Shown piece by piece: positions 1 to 8,398 of a stretch of DNA of 35,440 nucleotides. Under the pieces are notes generated by a model. It saw nothing but the letters and a program-made list of their open reading frames with translations. It did not search any database and was not told the origin of the DNA. Position numbers and translations under genes: made by a program. Numbering within the stretch: position 1 is the stretch's first letter; the number at the start of each line of letters is the position of its first letter. This DNA comes from GCA-2699445 sp032127075 (lineage in GTDB: Bacteria; Actinomycetota; Actinomycetes; S36-B12; GCA-2699445), in contig JAQAZZ010000044.1 in assembly GCA_032127075.1 (NCBI GenBank), forward strand, positions 1 through 35,440, read 5' to 3'.

Positions 1-2
1 CG

Positions 3-386
3 GTGCACGGCTACGGCCTGGGCGGGCGGGACCGCGTGGTGAGGGTCTCCCGCAAGGACAAGGGTTCGTCCAACCACAACATCGTCGCGGCAGCGGACTC
101 CGACGAGGGCCAGATCAGGGACATCGCCGCGGTGTGGGAAGAGTTGGGTCTGGGTCGGGTTGCCGCCATGAAGATCAACATCGAGGGCGGCGAATATGAA
201 CTCCTGGACCGGATGGCAGCGGTCGGGCTGTTGCCGCACGTCGAGACCTACCTCATCCAGTTCCACGAGTGGATCAGAGGAAGCTACCGGAACCGGCGGC
301 GCATACGGCGCGCCCTGGCCCGGACCCACGACCCGGTGTGGGAGTACCCGTTCGTCTGGGAGCGCTGGCAGCGGCGCGGAGGCTGA
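3..386 (+). CDS. FkbM-family methyltransferase, C-terminal part (5' end outside window)
   Basis: This is the C-terminal 127 residues of a probable SAM-dependent methyltransferase of the FkbM type, which O-methylates sugars or polyketide-like substrates. The supporting motif is MKINIEGGEYELLDRM (about residue 56), the family's 'K-I-D-I-E-G-x-E' strand in which the acidic residues position substrate and cofactor. The following FHEW block also suits the family. The glycine-rich SAM loop is not present, so the gene must begin upstream of the window; the GTG at position 3 is simply the first in-frame start codon visible. It is convergent with a CapA-like gene 15 bp away, which fits a surface-polysaccharide neighbourhood. 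The substrate is unknown. One residue is atypical: Asn replaces the usual Asp in 'KIDIEG'. Confidence 0.72.
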   Translation: MHGYGLGGRDRVVRVSRKDKGSSNHNIVAAADSDEGQIRDIAAVWEELGLGRVAAMKINIEGGEYELLDRMAAVGLLPHVETYLIQFHEWIRGSYRNRRRIRRALARTHDPVWEYPFVWERWQRRGG

Positions 387-401
387 GCGGAAACCGTGCC
401 G

Positions 402-1502
402 TCAGCTGGTCAGGCCGCTGCAGTCGCGCAGCGATTCCCAATACGCCAGTTCGTTGTCCCGATCGGCACCGGTGAGCCGCTGCGGCACGGCACCGTAGAT
501 GCGGCCCGGGTGCCATTTGTAGTCAACGATCTCCCGGCCACGGACGTCCACCGTGAGGACTCCGGTCTTCTCGGCATCAGAGCTTGCCGCCTGGAAGAGG
601 AAGTTGCCCAGGCCGTAATGGACGAAGGCGTCCCCCATGCGCCCGCCTCCGGCGAGGCGGTGCTGGTGGCCGCCGACGATGATGTCCGCGCCAGCCTGGC
701 GCACCGCCTCGGCCAGGTCGATCTGGCGCTGCGTGGGACAGGTGTACTTCTCCACACCCCAGTGCAAGAAGACGACCACCGTGTCGACATCGTCTCGGAT
801 CTCGCCGATCCGCTTGGTGAGGTAGTTGAGGCGGTCGGCGGAGGCCAGGCCGCCCTTGTCCGGGCCGGCAGTCCACTTCGCCGCGAGGTTGTCGTCCAGC
901 ACCTGGGTAGCCGCGAACACCGCGATCCGCTGGTCCTGCACCTCTGCAACGTAGGGGTCGTAGGCCTCGACCTGGTCTTCACCGATTCCGACCACAGCCG
1001 GGCTTTCGATGGACTGCTTGGCTGCGATCGAGTCGGTGAACCCAGGCCAGCCGAAGTCCATCCCGTGGTTGTTGGCCATGCTCACCACATCGATTCCCGC
1101 CGAAGCGAGCGCGGGGAGCACAGCTTCGGTGGTGGCGAAGGTGAAAGCTTTGGGTTCGGGTGTCCCCGAGGTGGTGATGGCAGTCTCCAGGTTGAGCACC
1201 GCGAGATCCGCCCGGCGGAGGGTCTTGGCGAACGGTCCGACGAAGTTGTCCGGATCCGATGCCAACCGGTACTCCAGCGGACCTTCGGCGTAGCTGTCGC
1301 CCGCAAAAGCGATGCGGACCACCGGGGAGTCCGGGTCCGCCGGCGAATCGCCGTCCGCGGGAAGGGGCGTCTCCAATCGGGCCCCATCCGAACCGGATTG
1401 CGGGGGGAGTTGGGCGGGAGCAGACGCCAGTGTCGCCGAGCAGCCGGCGACCATGGCCGTAGTGGCCAACATCGCCGCCACTCGACTCATGCGCTGCTTC
1501 AT
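402..1502 (-). CDS. CapA-family (PgsA-like) metallophosphatase-fold lipoprotein
   Basis: A 366-residue exported lipoprotein of the CapA/PgsA family, whose members are linked to poly-gamma-glutamate or capsule production and have a calcineurin-like metal-binding fold. Residues 1-22 form a signal peptide ending in a lipobox (MVAGC), so the mature protein should be anchored to the outer face of the membrane. Family motifs follow in order: FAGDSYAEG, LNLET, MANNHGMD, FLHWGVE and GGHQH, which supply the expected metal ligands. I chose the ATG at 1502 because the signal peptide starts there. An in-frame TTG at 1529 lies 3 nt after an AGGAGG and cannot be excluded. No CapB/CapC partners are visible, so polyglutamate synthesis itself is not supported. 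Polysaccharide processing is an alternative role. Confidence 0.82.
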   Translation of the reverse strand: MKQRMSRVAAMLATTAMVAGCSATLASAPAQLPPQSGSDGARLETPLPADGDSPADPDSPVVRIAFAGDSYAEGPLEYRLASDPDNFVGPFAKTLRRADLAVLNLETAITTSGTPEPKAFTFATTEAVLPALASAGIDVVSMANNHGMDFGWPGFTDSIAAKQSIESPAVVGIGEDQVEAYDPYVAEVQDQRIAVFAATQVLDDNLAAKWTAGPDKGGLASADRLNYLTKRIGEIRDDVDTVVVFLHWGVEKYTCPTQRQIDLAEAVRQAGADIIVGGHQHRLAGGGRMGDAFVHYGLGNFLFQAASSDAEKTGVLTVDVRGREIVDYKWHPGRIYGAVPQRLTGADRDNELAYWESLRDCSGLTS

Positions 1503-1612
1503 CGCCCCACCCCTCAGTTCCGCCTCCAACAGCCTCCTAGTATGGGGGGTTCGGGAGAGGGCGCGAGTTCACGACACGGGCAGGCGAGGAGTCGCACCAT
1601 CGCGGGGGCGGC

Positions 1613-2365
1613 TCAACTGGTCCGCCAAGGGAAGTCCATGCCCCAGACGGGCAGCGCCTCGGAGGTCGCCAGCCACATCCGCTGCGACTTCAGCTGGCGC
1701 CAGTCGGGTCCGGTCCAGCGATACACGGTGCGGCGCATCCGCACCCGGCCGTCGACCTCTCGGCCGACGAAAGTGATCATCTTGTGCCGGCCCGCCCGCT
1801 CGACACTCCTGTAGCCCCTGCCGACCGGCGAGACCCCCAGGCCGCACACGCGCCATTGCTTGCCGCCCCGGGGATTGGGCACCACCGTTGGGCGGCCGGA
1901 ACGCCACCGGACGATCCGGTGGCGGCCGCACTCGCCTTCCCGGGTGAGGAACACGAGGTCCGCCCGGTCGCCATGCGTCAGGGGCGCTGCCCCCACGAGC
2001 CGCTCTCCCAGAGGAACTGATCCGGCCGGGCCCCGGAAGGGAACCGAGAAACTCGCAGAACCGCCGCGAGCCCGCACGACGGCAACGCGGGTCCTGCCGT
2101 CGGAGCCGGCGACGATGGTGATCTCGTCGGGTTCGCCGTCACCGTCGATGTCGATGCTGACCTGGTAGCCCGAGTCGGTCGGTTCGAGGCCGTCGCCTGC
2201 GGCTGAGGGCAGTTTCTGCGATGCCAGCACCGGCGGCGACACCGCCAGCGTGAGCGTGATGGCGGCGGCGACGATGCCCGTCGGTCGGAGCCGGGGGCCG
2301 GCAGCGAGGGCGCCTGGGAAGTACGGAGCCGAGAACAACGGGCAACCTCCCCAGGTCTGTGCCAT
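1613..2365 (-). CDS. Secreted protein with FG-GAP-like DxDGDGxxD segment, function unknown
   Basis: About 250 residues with an export signal: a hydrophobic stretch (GIVAAAITLTLAVSPPVLAS) ends in a plausible Ala-x-Ser cleavage site near residue 50. Just after it, DIDGDGEPDEITIV resembles the Ca-binding loop of FG-GAP/VCBS repeats, which often occur in extracellular adhesion or surface proteins. The rest is beta-rich by eye, with three cysteines (ECGRHR, WRVCGL and one before the signal sequence). The start is uncertain: ATG 2365 gives an unusually long n-region, ATG 2428 lengthens it further, and neither has a clear ribosome site. The gene sits 110 bp upstream of the CapA-like lipoprotein on the same strand and is divergent from plsB. 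I do not recognise a specific family. Confidence 0.6.
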   Translation of the reverse strand: MAQTWGGCPLFSAPYFPGALAAGPRLRPTGIVAAAITLTLAVSPPVLASQKLPSAAGDGLEPTDSGYQVSIDIDGDGEPDEITIVAGSDGRTRVAVVRARGGSASFSVPFRGPAGSVPLGERLVGAAPLTHGDRADLVFLTREGECGRHRIVRWRSGRPTVVPNPRGGKQWRVCGLGVSPVGRGYRSVERAGRHKMITFVGREVDGRVRMRRTVYRWTGPDWRQLKSQRMWLATSEALPVWGMDFPWRTS

Positions 2366-2535
2366 TGTGCGGCCGCTGTCGCCCTGCGATCCATCGATGC
2401 CTGCGAACCTCCCAATTATCGGATGCATGCCGCTGACGTGGGGAGATCGCCTGACGGCCCGGTATGCGGGTTCCGTTAGCGTCAGCCCCGTCGTGAAACT
2501 AGGTTGGCGGCAGGTGATGCGAAGGGGCGGTCGAT

Positions 2536-4350
2536 ATGGAGGACGTTCTGGCGACGCCCGGGTTCACGGAGGTTCTGGAGAACCTCTCGCAGGACTCCGG
2601 CCGACCGCTGGCCGAGTTGCGGCGCGAGGCGGAGTCCGACCTCAAGGAGATGGCCACCAGACCGGGGAATCTCACCGTGGCCGGGTGGGACCGTTTCTGC
2701 CGCTGGCTGGCCCGGGCCTATCGGCTGGACTACGTGCCCGAACAGCTCGAAGAGCTCAAACGGCGCAACCGCAGTTCGTCGTTGATCTTCCTGCCCAACC
2801 ATCGGTCGTATCTGGATCCGCTGGTGCTGCGATCCGCGCTGCGCACCTACGGCTTCCCGCCCAACAACGTGCTGGGTGGCGCGAACCTCGCGTTGTGGTC
2901 GCTGTCGCTGGTGGGTCAGCGCAACGGGATCGTGTTCATCCGCCGGGAGTTCCGCGATGATCATGTCTACCGTGCGGTGCTACGCCGGTACCTTTCCTAC
3001 CTGACTGAGAACCGTAGGAACCTCGAGTGGTACATCGAGGGTGGGCGGACCAGGACCGGCAAACTGCGCCCCCCGCGCTACGGCGTCCTCAGCTACGTGC
3101 TGGACGCGTTCGCAGCGCACCCCGAACATGACGTCACGGTGATCCCGACGTCGGTGATCTACGACGCGCAGCATGAGGTGGGGGCCATCTCGGCGGAGGA
3201 GATGGGCGGCAGCAAGGCCCCGGAGAGCCTCGCGTGGCTGTACCGCTTCGCCCGCTCCCAGTCGCGCGGGCTCGGCAAAGCCTACCTGCGGTTCGGCGAG
3301 CCGCTGTCCCTCAGCAACGCGCTGGACCTCACCCGCGACGACGGGGGGAAGGTTCGTCCGCGGTTGGCGGTGCCCATGGTCGCCTTCGAGGTCGCCAACC
3401 GCATCAACGAGGCGACCCCGATCACTCCGTCCGCCCTGGTGACATTCGCCCTCCTCGACAACGGCGACCGCGCGATCACCGTCGGCGAGGGTCGGCTGAT
3501 CCTTGAGCCGCTGCTGGAGTACATCTACCGCCGAAGGCTCCCCATGACCGGCAACATCGACCTGTCCCGGCACGGGTTGCTGCGGGATTCGCTGCACACG
3601 CTGGTGACCGAGGGGGTCGTGACGCGGTTCGACGGCGGCAACGAGCGGGTGTTCTACGTGGACCTGGAGCACCAGCACGAGGCGGCGTTCTACCGCAACA
3701 CGGTGATCCACTTCTTCATCACCAGGGCCATCACCGAACTCGCCCTCGTCCAAGCCGCCGAGGACGACAGCGCCGATGTCAAGGAAGCGACCTGGCAGAA
3801 TGCCCGTCGGCTGAAGGACATTCTGAAGTTCGAGTTCTTCTTCCCCCGTACAGTCGAGTTCGCCAAGCAGGTCGCTGAGGAGTGCTCGCTGGTCTATCCG
3901 GGCTGGGAGGACGCCGCGTTCACGTCGGCGGACATCATGGCGCAGATACGCAGCCAGCAGCTCCTGCTCGCCCACCGGGTCGTGGGTCCGTTCCTCGAGG
4001 CCTACAGCGTGCTTGCGGACGAACTCGCCAAACTCGACGCGTTCGTCAGCGGAGACGAGGACCTGCTCATCGGGCACTGCATCGGGGTCGCCAAACAGCG
4101 GTGGCTCCAGCAGGACCTGCACTCCGCGGAGTCGATCTCAAAGGACTACTTCCGCAATGCCTACTCCCTGGCGAAGAACCAGGGGCTCATCGGCGTCGGC
4201 GGGGAGGACCTACAGGAGCGCCGGGCGGAATTCGCGGCGGAACTGCGCTCGCTGGTGCGGCGGGTGGACGATATCCGCCGTGTTTCCCAGGACAACGGCC
4301 AACCCGTCCTCGCCGAACGGGTGTCCGAGGTGGGCGGGCGCGATGTCTGA
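2536..4350 (+). CDS. plsB: Glycerol-3-phosphate acyltransferase (PlsB type)
   Basis: This enzyme acylates glycerol-3-phosphate at sn-1, the first committed step of phospholipid synthesis, at the inner face of the membrane. The 604-residue protein is close in size to the shorter mycobacterial PlsB proteins. Acyltransferase motif I is PNHRSYLDPLVL (about residue 87; His and Asp of HX4D). Motif III is IEGGRTRTGKLRPPRYG (about residue 166), typical of the GPAT/PlsB branch rather than PlsC. A conserved C-terminal helical extension of about 300 residues follows. ATG 2536 is preceded by an AAGGGGCGG stretch at useful spacing. Its stop overlaps the start of the next gene by 8 bp, so the two are translationally coupled, as in the mycobacterial plsB2-plsC pair. 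Confidence 0.9.
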   Translation: MEDVLATPGFTEVLENLSQDSGRPLAELRREAESDLKEMATRPGNLTVAGWDRFCRWLARAYRLDYVPEQLEELKRRNRSSSLIFLPNHRSYLDPLVLRSALRTYGFPPNNVLGGANLALWSLSLVGQRNGIVFIRREFRDDHVYRAVLRRYLSYLTENRRNLEWYIEGGRTRTGKLRPPRYGVLSYVLDAFAAHPEHDVTVIPTSVIYDAQHEVGAISAEEMGGSKAPESLAWLYRFARSQSRGLGKAYLRFGEPLSLSNALDLTRDDGGKVRPRLAVPMVAFEVANRINEATPITPSALVTFALLDNGDRAITVGEGRLILEPLLEYIYRRRLPMTGNIDLSRHGLLRDSLHTLVTEGVVTRFDGGNERVFYVDLEHQHEAAFYRNTVIHFFITRAITELALVQAAEDDSADVKEATWQNARRLKDILKFEFFFPRTVEFAKQVAEECSLVYPGWEDAAFTSADIMAQIRSQQLLLAHRVVGPFLEAYSVLADELAKLDAFVSGDEDLLIGHCIGVAKQRWLQQDLHSAESISKDYFRNAYSLAKNQGLIGVGGEDLQERRAEFAAELRSLVRRVDDIRRVSQDNGQPVLAERVSEVGGRDV

Positions 4351-5782
4351 CATCGACTGGCTGCTCGCACGGATCGAAGACTCCGCCGAGGGTCCCGGGG
4401 TCGCTGCATTCTTCGACTTCGACGGCACCCTCATCGACGGGTATTCCGCGTCCGCCTTCTTCAAGCACCGGTTGCGAACCGGGGACATCGGTTTCCAGGA
4501 ATTGCTGCGTACCGTGGCCGAAGGGCTGAACATCGAGCGCCGCGGGCACGACGTCTCGGAGTTGATGCGCATCGGCGTCGCCGCGCAGGCGGGGCGCTCG
4601 CTGGACGATATGCGCCGGTACAGCCGGGAGATCTTCGACAAGCGGATAGCCGAGATGATGTATCCAGAGGCTCGGGATCTCATCGCCGCCCACCACCGCA
4701 TGGGCCACACGGTGGTGATCGCCTCCTCCGCCACAGAACCGCAGATCAAACCCGCGGCCGACGACCTCGGCGTGCGCCATATCATCTGCACCCAGATGGA
4801 AGTCGATGAAGACGGCGGCTACACCGGCGCGCTGTCCTCCCCGATCCGCTGGGGGAGTGAGAAGGCCGCGGCGGTTGCGGAGTTCGCCGACGCCCACGGC
4901 AACGACCTCGACGCCTCCTTCGCATATGCCAACGGTGCCGAGGACGTCGACTTCCTGAAACTGGTCGGTCTCCCCTGTGCCGTGAACCCCGATGTGGGCC
5001 TCGCGGAGTCCGCCGCCGAACACGACTGGCCGAGCGCGCACCTGGTGCCGCCGGTGAAGACCACTCTGGTTGACGTCTTCCGCAGCGGAGCGGCCATCGG
5101 GGCTTTCAGCGGCTCGGTGCTGGCAGCGGCCGGATTCGGGCTGGTGAACGGCAGTCGCACGTGGGGAGCGAATCTGGCGGCGAGTGTCGGTTCGGATCTG
5201 AGTCTCGCTGCCGCGGGGGTGAAGCTCAATATCGTGGGCGAGGAGAATGTCTGGGCTGAGCGGCCCGCGGTGTTCTTGTTCAACCACCAGAGCCAGTTGG
5301 ACGTCTTCGTGCTGGGGGCGGTCCTGCGAAAGGACTTCACCGGCGTGGCCAAGAAGTCGCTGGAGAAGGACCCCTTCTTCGGCCCCGTCGGCTGGATGGC
5401 CGACGTCGCCTACATCGACCGGAGCAACACGACCAAGGCCCGGGAGGCGTTGGAGCCGGTTGTGTCGGCGCTGCGCGGCGGCCGCTCGATCGCCATCGCG
5501 CCGGAGGGCACCCGATCGCCCACACCCCGGCTGCTTCCCTTCAAGAAAGGGCCGTTCCACATCGCCATGCAGGCCGGGGTCCCGGTCGTTCCGGTCGTCA
5601 TGCGCAACTGCGGCGAGCTCATGGCGGCGCATTCCTACGTGATCCACCCCGGCGTCCTCGATGTGGCCGTGCTGCCGCCGATCCCCACGCAGGACTGGAC
5701 GACAGCCGACCTCGACCGCCGCATCGCCGATGTGCGCCAACTGTATCTGGACACTCTGGCGCATTGGCCGGGTGCGGCCTAG
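4343..5782 (+). CDS. plsC: HAD-IB phosphatase / 1-acylglycerol-3-phosphate acyltransferase fusion (PlsC)
   Basis: A 479-residue two-domain protein. Residues 1-230 are a HAD-IB (SerB-like) hydrolase: FFDFDGTLIDG (about residue 22) carries the nucleophile Asp, and VIASSATEPQIKP and the GSEKAAAV lysine follow in order. Residues 250-475 are an AGPAT/PlsC domain with NHQSQLD (about 314, HX4D), a central KKSLEKDPFFGP, APEGTRS (about 387) and a PVVPVVMRN strand. Mycobacterial PlsC (Rv2483c) has the same order. The acyltransferase adds the sn-2 chain to lysophosphatidate. The phosphatase substrate is uncertain; phosphoserine and phosphatidate-type substrates have both been proposed for such fusions. 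The ATG at 4343 overlaps the plsB stop, so the longer upstream frame is only a shadow of plsB. The operon appears to end here. Confidence 0.9.
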   Translation: MSDIDWLLARIEDSAEGPGVAAFFDFDGTLIDGYSASAFFKHRLRTGDIGFQELLRTVAEGLNIERRGHDVSELMRIGVAAQAGRSLDDMRRYSREIFDKRIAEMMYPEARDLIAAHHRMGHTVVIASSATEPQIKPAADDLGVRHIICTQMEVDEDGGYTGALSSPIRWGSEKAAAVAEFADAHGNDLDASFAYANGAEDVDFLKLVGLPCAVNPDVGLAESAAEHDWPSAHLVPPVKTTLVDVFRSGAAIGAFSGSVLAAAGFGLVNGSRTWGANLAASVGSDLSLAAAGVKLNIVGEENVWAERPAVFLFNHQSQLDVFVLGAVLRKDFTGVAKKSLEKDPFFGPVGWMADVAYIDRSNTTKAREALEPVVSALRGGRSIAIAPEGTRSPTPRLLPFKKGPFHIAMQAGVPVVPVVMRNCGELMAAHSYVIHPGVLDVAVLPPIPTQDWTTADLDRRIADVRQLYLDTLAHWPGAA

Positions 5783-5813
5783 GGGTCCGTGCCGGGAGCC
5801 CGTTGAAAGGCAG

Positions 5814-6581
5814 TCAGGCCTGCGGCGGCCCCCACTCGTAGGGGTCGTAGCGCGCTTCGGCAGCGGTGGCTGCCTCCTCGAGCGTGAATGCGCCCTGCGA
5901 CAGCGGTTTGCCGACCACCACTGCGGTCAGGCCCTGCCGGGTGAGCGGAACCAGGGCGTGGATATCGCTGGCGTGCTTCACCGCGCCGCGCGCCTCGACG
6001 GGGTGTTTCACCGATTCGCAGACGGCTGCCAGCATGTGGCGGTCGTGGTGCAACCAGTGGTCCCGGCCAGAGGCCTCAGAAATCAGGTAGCCCGCAACAT
6101 CCACATCCTCGAGTTCGTCGATCAGGTCGAACAGTTCCGCGATTCTGCGCCCAGCGCTGTCTACCGCGTCATTGCCGTGTACGGCTATGCCCGCCAGCAC
6201 CCGCTTGCCATGGCGAGTCAGGGCATCCCGCACCCAGTCGCGGTCGGTGGCGTCGCACACGTCGATCACCGCGCGCGATACACCCGATTCGAGGACCCGG
6301 TCCAGGCTGTCCTTGTCGTGCACCCCGCCCATGTAGGTCAGTCGCACGTGGCCGCCGCCATGTTGGCCCGCCTCGGAAACGGCCCTGAGGTTGTCCCCGG
6401 TGCCCGCCGCGGCGTCGGCGTCGAAGAACAGCGCGGAGTGCGCCCCCTCCGCGCGCCATGCGACCACGGCGTCTCGCGCACTGCCGCTTCGGGCAGGGCC
6501 TAGTTCCGCGGACTTCGGCGGCAGGTCGCAGGTTCCGCCCGCAATCGTGATCTCGGGGATTGTTTCCAGCAGTTTCGACAC
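5814..6581 (-). CDS. HisA/PriA-like TIM-barrel protein with degenerate active site
   Basis: 255 residues resembling the histidine-pathway isomerase HisA/PriA. Alignable blocks are YMGGVHDKDSLDRVLESGV (HisA phosphate-loop 'GGI.d..sl..ll..Gv'), SVKHPVEARGAVKHASDI (HisA 'pviasGGv.s..Dl') and AVVVGKPLSQGAFTLEEA (HisA 'aivGkalyaGaftl.eA'). The phosphate-binding scaffold is thus mostly kept. By eye, the catalytic aspartates are not: the first strand reads ITIAGGTCDLPP rather than 'lPAvDv.dG', and the region normally reading '(T)D..rDGt..G' is ISEASGRDHW. It may be a paralogue with a new or lost reaction rather than the histidine enzyme, which should be encoded elsewhere. The start is GTG with a TAGGTT box 6 nt upstream (leaderless layout). 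It is convergent with plsC. Confidence 0.7.
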   Translation of the reverse strand: MSKLLETIPEITIAGGTCDLPPKSAELGPARSGSARDAVVAWRAEGAHSALFFDADAAAGTGDNLRAVSEAGQHGGGHVRLTYMGGVHDKDSLDRVLESGVSRAVIDVCDATDRDWVRDALTRHGKRVLAGIAVHGNDAVDSAGRRIAELFDLIDELEDVDVAGYLISEASGRDHWLHHDRHMLAAVCESVKHPVEARGAVKHASDIHALVPLTRQGLTAVVVGKPLSQGAFTLEEAATAAEARYDPYEWGPPQA

Positions 6582-6587
6582 AACCGC

Positions 6588-6593
6588 AACCTA
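6588..6593 (-). promoter_or_regulatory. TAGGTT -10 box, probable leaderless promoter of the HisA-like gene
   Basis: On the minus strand TAGGTT is followed by exactly six bases (GCGGTT) and then the GTG start. This spacing puts the transcription start at or next to the GTG. No clear Shine-Dalgarno is present. Confidence 0.55.
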
Positions 6594-6665
6594 TCCCTCT
6601 TCCGCGACACCGACCAATCACCTGCCTTGCGGTTGGGCTTTGCCCCCAGCCAGCGGCGGGTGAGA

Positions 6666-6689
6666 GCCGACTCCCCACGATCAGTCGGC
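6666..6689 (-). terminator. Hairpin at the end of the VOC-SRPBCC gene
   Basis: GCCGACT (6666-6672) and AGTCGGC (6683-6689) form a 7-bp perfect stem with a 10-base loop, covering the stop codon of the minus-strand gene at 6681. There is no T tract, as is common in actinobacterial hairpins. It is a candidate terminator only. Confidence 0.4.
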
Positions 6690-7667
6690 CCTGGCGGCAG
6701 CCGCGGAGTCGGCGCGGGGGTCGGGGATCGGGATCTCCCGCAGATCGACAACGGGGACGTCGGCTGCCGGACCGTCCGCCGCGCTGAGCCAGTAGGACTT
6801 GAAGCGGTTCAGGGAGGCGGGCCACTCGTCGCGCACATACTCACGCAGACTGTCCCACTCGGCGCCCTGCTGGAAGCCGCAGTGGCTCAGCGCCACCTCG
6901 GTACCGCGGTGCGATTCGGTGAAGGTGATCACGACCCAGGTGTGCTCCCGGCCGGAGTCCGGGTGCTCGGGCGAGGACCAGGTGAAGGAGACCAGCCGAC
7001 CCGGCACGTAGCTGAGGATGCGGCATCCCGTGGTGGCCCGCGGACGGGCTGCATCCTCGCCCGGGAAGGTCAGCTCGTATGCGCCCCCGATCCGCAGGTC
7101 GATGTGTGCGTCGGTGAGGCCCCACCATTGCCGCAGCGTGGCTGCGTCGGTCCAGGCGCGCCAGGCGGCGTCCGGGTCCGCTGCCACCCTGACGCTGACG
7201 TCAACGCGTTCCACGCCGTCGCCGGCTGCGCCTATCCGCGGTGCGCCCACCACGGCGAGGTAGTCGTTGAGCATCGAGGGTGTCATCAGCTCCAGCATCA
7301 CCCGGTTCTCGATCCACAGTTCCAGCACATCGAAGCCACCCCGGTCCAGCCGCTGCACCTGCCACCCGCAGTGTTGCGCCAGCGTCCGCACCTGTTGCTC
7401 CGTGCACGACACCGAGACCGCCGCATGGGTGGCTGCGAGTTCCTGGGCGAAGAGGTTGTGCTCGAATCGCGCCGGCCCCTGCGGATCGGGGCGCAGTTCC
7501 GTTCCGGCGGGGTAGACCTCGATAGCGGTTCCGGCACCGTCGCAGCCCATGGCGATGTAGCCCCCGGGTCTGGGGCCGAACGGAACAACTCTGCCCCCCA
7601 GCAGGCCCGCGAGCACTTCGGCGACGTGGCGTGGGTCCTCGGCGGTGAATGACACGTGGTGCAGCAT
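6681..7667 (-). CDS. Glyoxalase/VOC domain fused to an SRPBCC (AHSA1-type) domain
   Basis: A 328-residue soluble fusion. Residues 1-150 look like a vicinal-oxygen-chelate fold: MLHHVSFTAEDPRHVAEVLAGLLGG at the start, with later strands IAMGCDGAGTAIEVYP and VLELWIENRVMLELMTP. Residues 150-315 are an SRPBCC/AHSA1-like START-fold domain: VSVRVAADPDAAWRAWTDAATLRQWWG, GGAYELTFPG, PGRLVSFTW, then TEVALSHCGF and a final WPASLNRFKSYW helix. Standalone AHSA1-like proteins bind hydrophobic ligands. The combined role is unknown; ligand binding with detoxification is possible. I chose ATG 7667 because the VOC fold starts there; a GTG at 7715 would add 16 residues. It lies about 100 bp upstream of the HisA-like gene, which has its own promoter. 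Confidence 0.78.
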   Translation of the reverse strand: MLHHVSFTAEDPRHVAEVLAGLLGGRVVPFGPRPGGYIAMGCDGAGTAIEVYPAGTELRPDPQGPARFEHNLFAQELAATHAAVSVSCTEQQVRTLAQHCGWQVQRLDRGGFDVLELWIENRVMLELMTPSMLNDYLAVVGAPRIGAAGDGVERVDVSVRVAADPDAAWRAWTDAATLRQWWGLTDAHIDLRIGGAYELTFPGEDAARPRATTGCRILSYVPGRLVSFTWSSPEHPDSGREHTWVVITFTESHRGTEVALSHCGFQQGAEWDSLREYVRDEWPASLNRFKSYWLSAADGPAADVPVVDLREIPIPDPRADSAAAARAD

Positions 7668-7772
7668 GGCGCCCACTGTGGCACTGGAAGCGCCACCTTG
7701 TGTTCGAATCGTCACTTCTGGTGAGCAGGCCCCGGAACCCCGTCGGCGGTCCGGCTCGCTGCCGACCAGCCC

Positions 7773-8309
7773 TCAGCCCGCAGCCCGGAGCCCACGGGCC
7801 AGCACGTAGTCGCACTCGATGGAGCAGCCCACCTGGAATGTCCGGGTCCCGAAGGTGCTGAAACCGGCGCTGCGGTAGAAGGCAATGGCCCGGTCGTTGG
7901 CCTGGTTCGTGCCCAGCCACAGGCAGTCGCACCCCGAGGCCGCGGCCCGCTGCGCCGCCGTGGCCATCAGCGCCTGGGCGACGGCTCTGCCGTGCCATTG
8001 CGGATCGACATAGATCCGGCGCACTTCCATCGGCGCCCGGCCGGGCAGCGGCGGTGCACCGAGGGCGCCGGCCACGAGCATGAGGTAGCCGATGAGACCG
8101 GAACCGTCCTCGGCAACGTGGAACTCGGTGTCCGGAGCCGCCATGTACTCCAGGAAGCGTTCGGCGTTCAGTTCTGCGGCAATGTGGTGGGCGATGTCCT
8201 GGGCCGGGGTTGTGGGGGGGCAAGCCAGCGGGAAGGTGGCCGCCGCGAGACGCGACAGCCCGTCTGCGTCGCCGGCGTCGGCGCGGCGGATCCGGAAGGT
8301 TTCCTGCAC
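7773..8309 (-). CDS. GNAT-family N-acetyltransferase
   Basis: A 178-residue GCN5-related acetyltransferase that should transfer an acetyl group from acetyl-CoA to an unknown amine. The fold is clear from the N-terminal FRIRRADAGDADGLSRLA, the core strand APMEVRRIYVDPQWHGRAVAQALMATA (the 'V..iyV.p..rg.GvG..L' CoA loop, about residues 95-120), and NDRAIAFYRSAGFSTFGTRTF (the 'N..A...Y.k.GF' block). The glycine-rich loop is weaker than usual (HGRAVAQ instead of RGxGxG). The longer upstream frame lacks a sensible start; the GTG at 8309 begins just before the domain and has TAGGCT 7 nt upstream, a leaderless layout. It is divergent from the proline/alanine-rich gene at 8411. Confidence 0.82.
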   Translation of the reverse strand: MQETFRIRRADAGDADGLSRLAAATFPLACPPTTPAQDIAHHIAAELNAERFLEYMAAPDTEFHVAEDGSGLIGYLMLVAGALGAPPLPGRAPMEVRRIYVDPQWHGRAVAQALMATAAQRAAASGCDCLWLGTNQANDRAIAFYRSAGFSTFGTRTFQVGCSIECDYVLARGLRAAG

Positions 8310-8316
8310 GCACTTC

Positions 8317-8322
8317 AGCCTA
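8317..8322 (-). promoter_or_regulatory. TAGGCT -10 box of the GNAT gene
   Basis: TAGGCT on the minus strand, seven bases before the GTG at 8309. No ribosome site is visible. The same arrangement recurs at several genes in this window. Confidence 0.5.
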
Positions 8323-8398
8323 GTCGGGCGTTGCGGCCTGCCCGCCGCGCCGGAGCGCGGTGGAGTGGGCAATACGCCGGCTCGATCTGTGCGCTGCC

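Noticed and set aside
6581..6636. 9-bp inverted repeat CAACCGCAA/TTGCGGTTG as a leader hairpin before the HisA-like gene
   Set aside because: The TAGGTT box would start transcription at the GTG, so most of the repeat would not be in the RNA.
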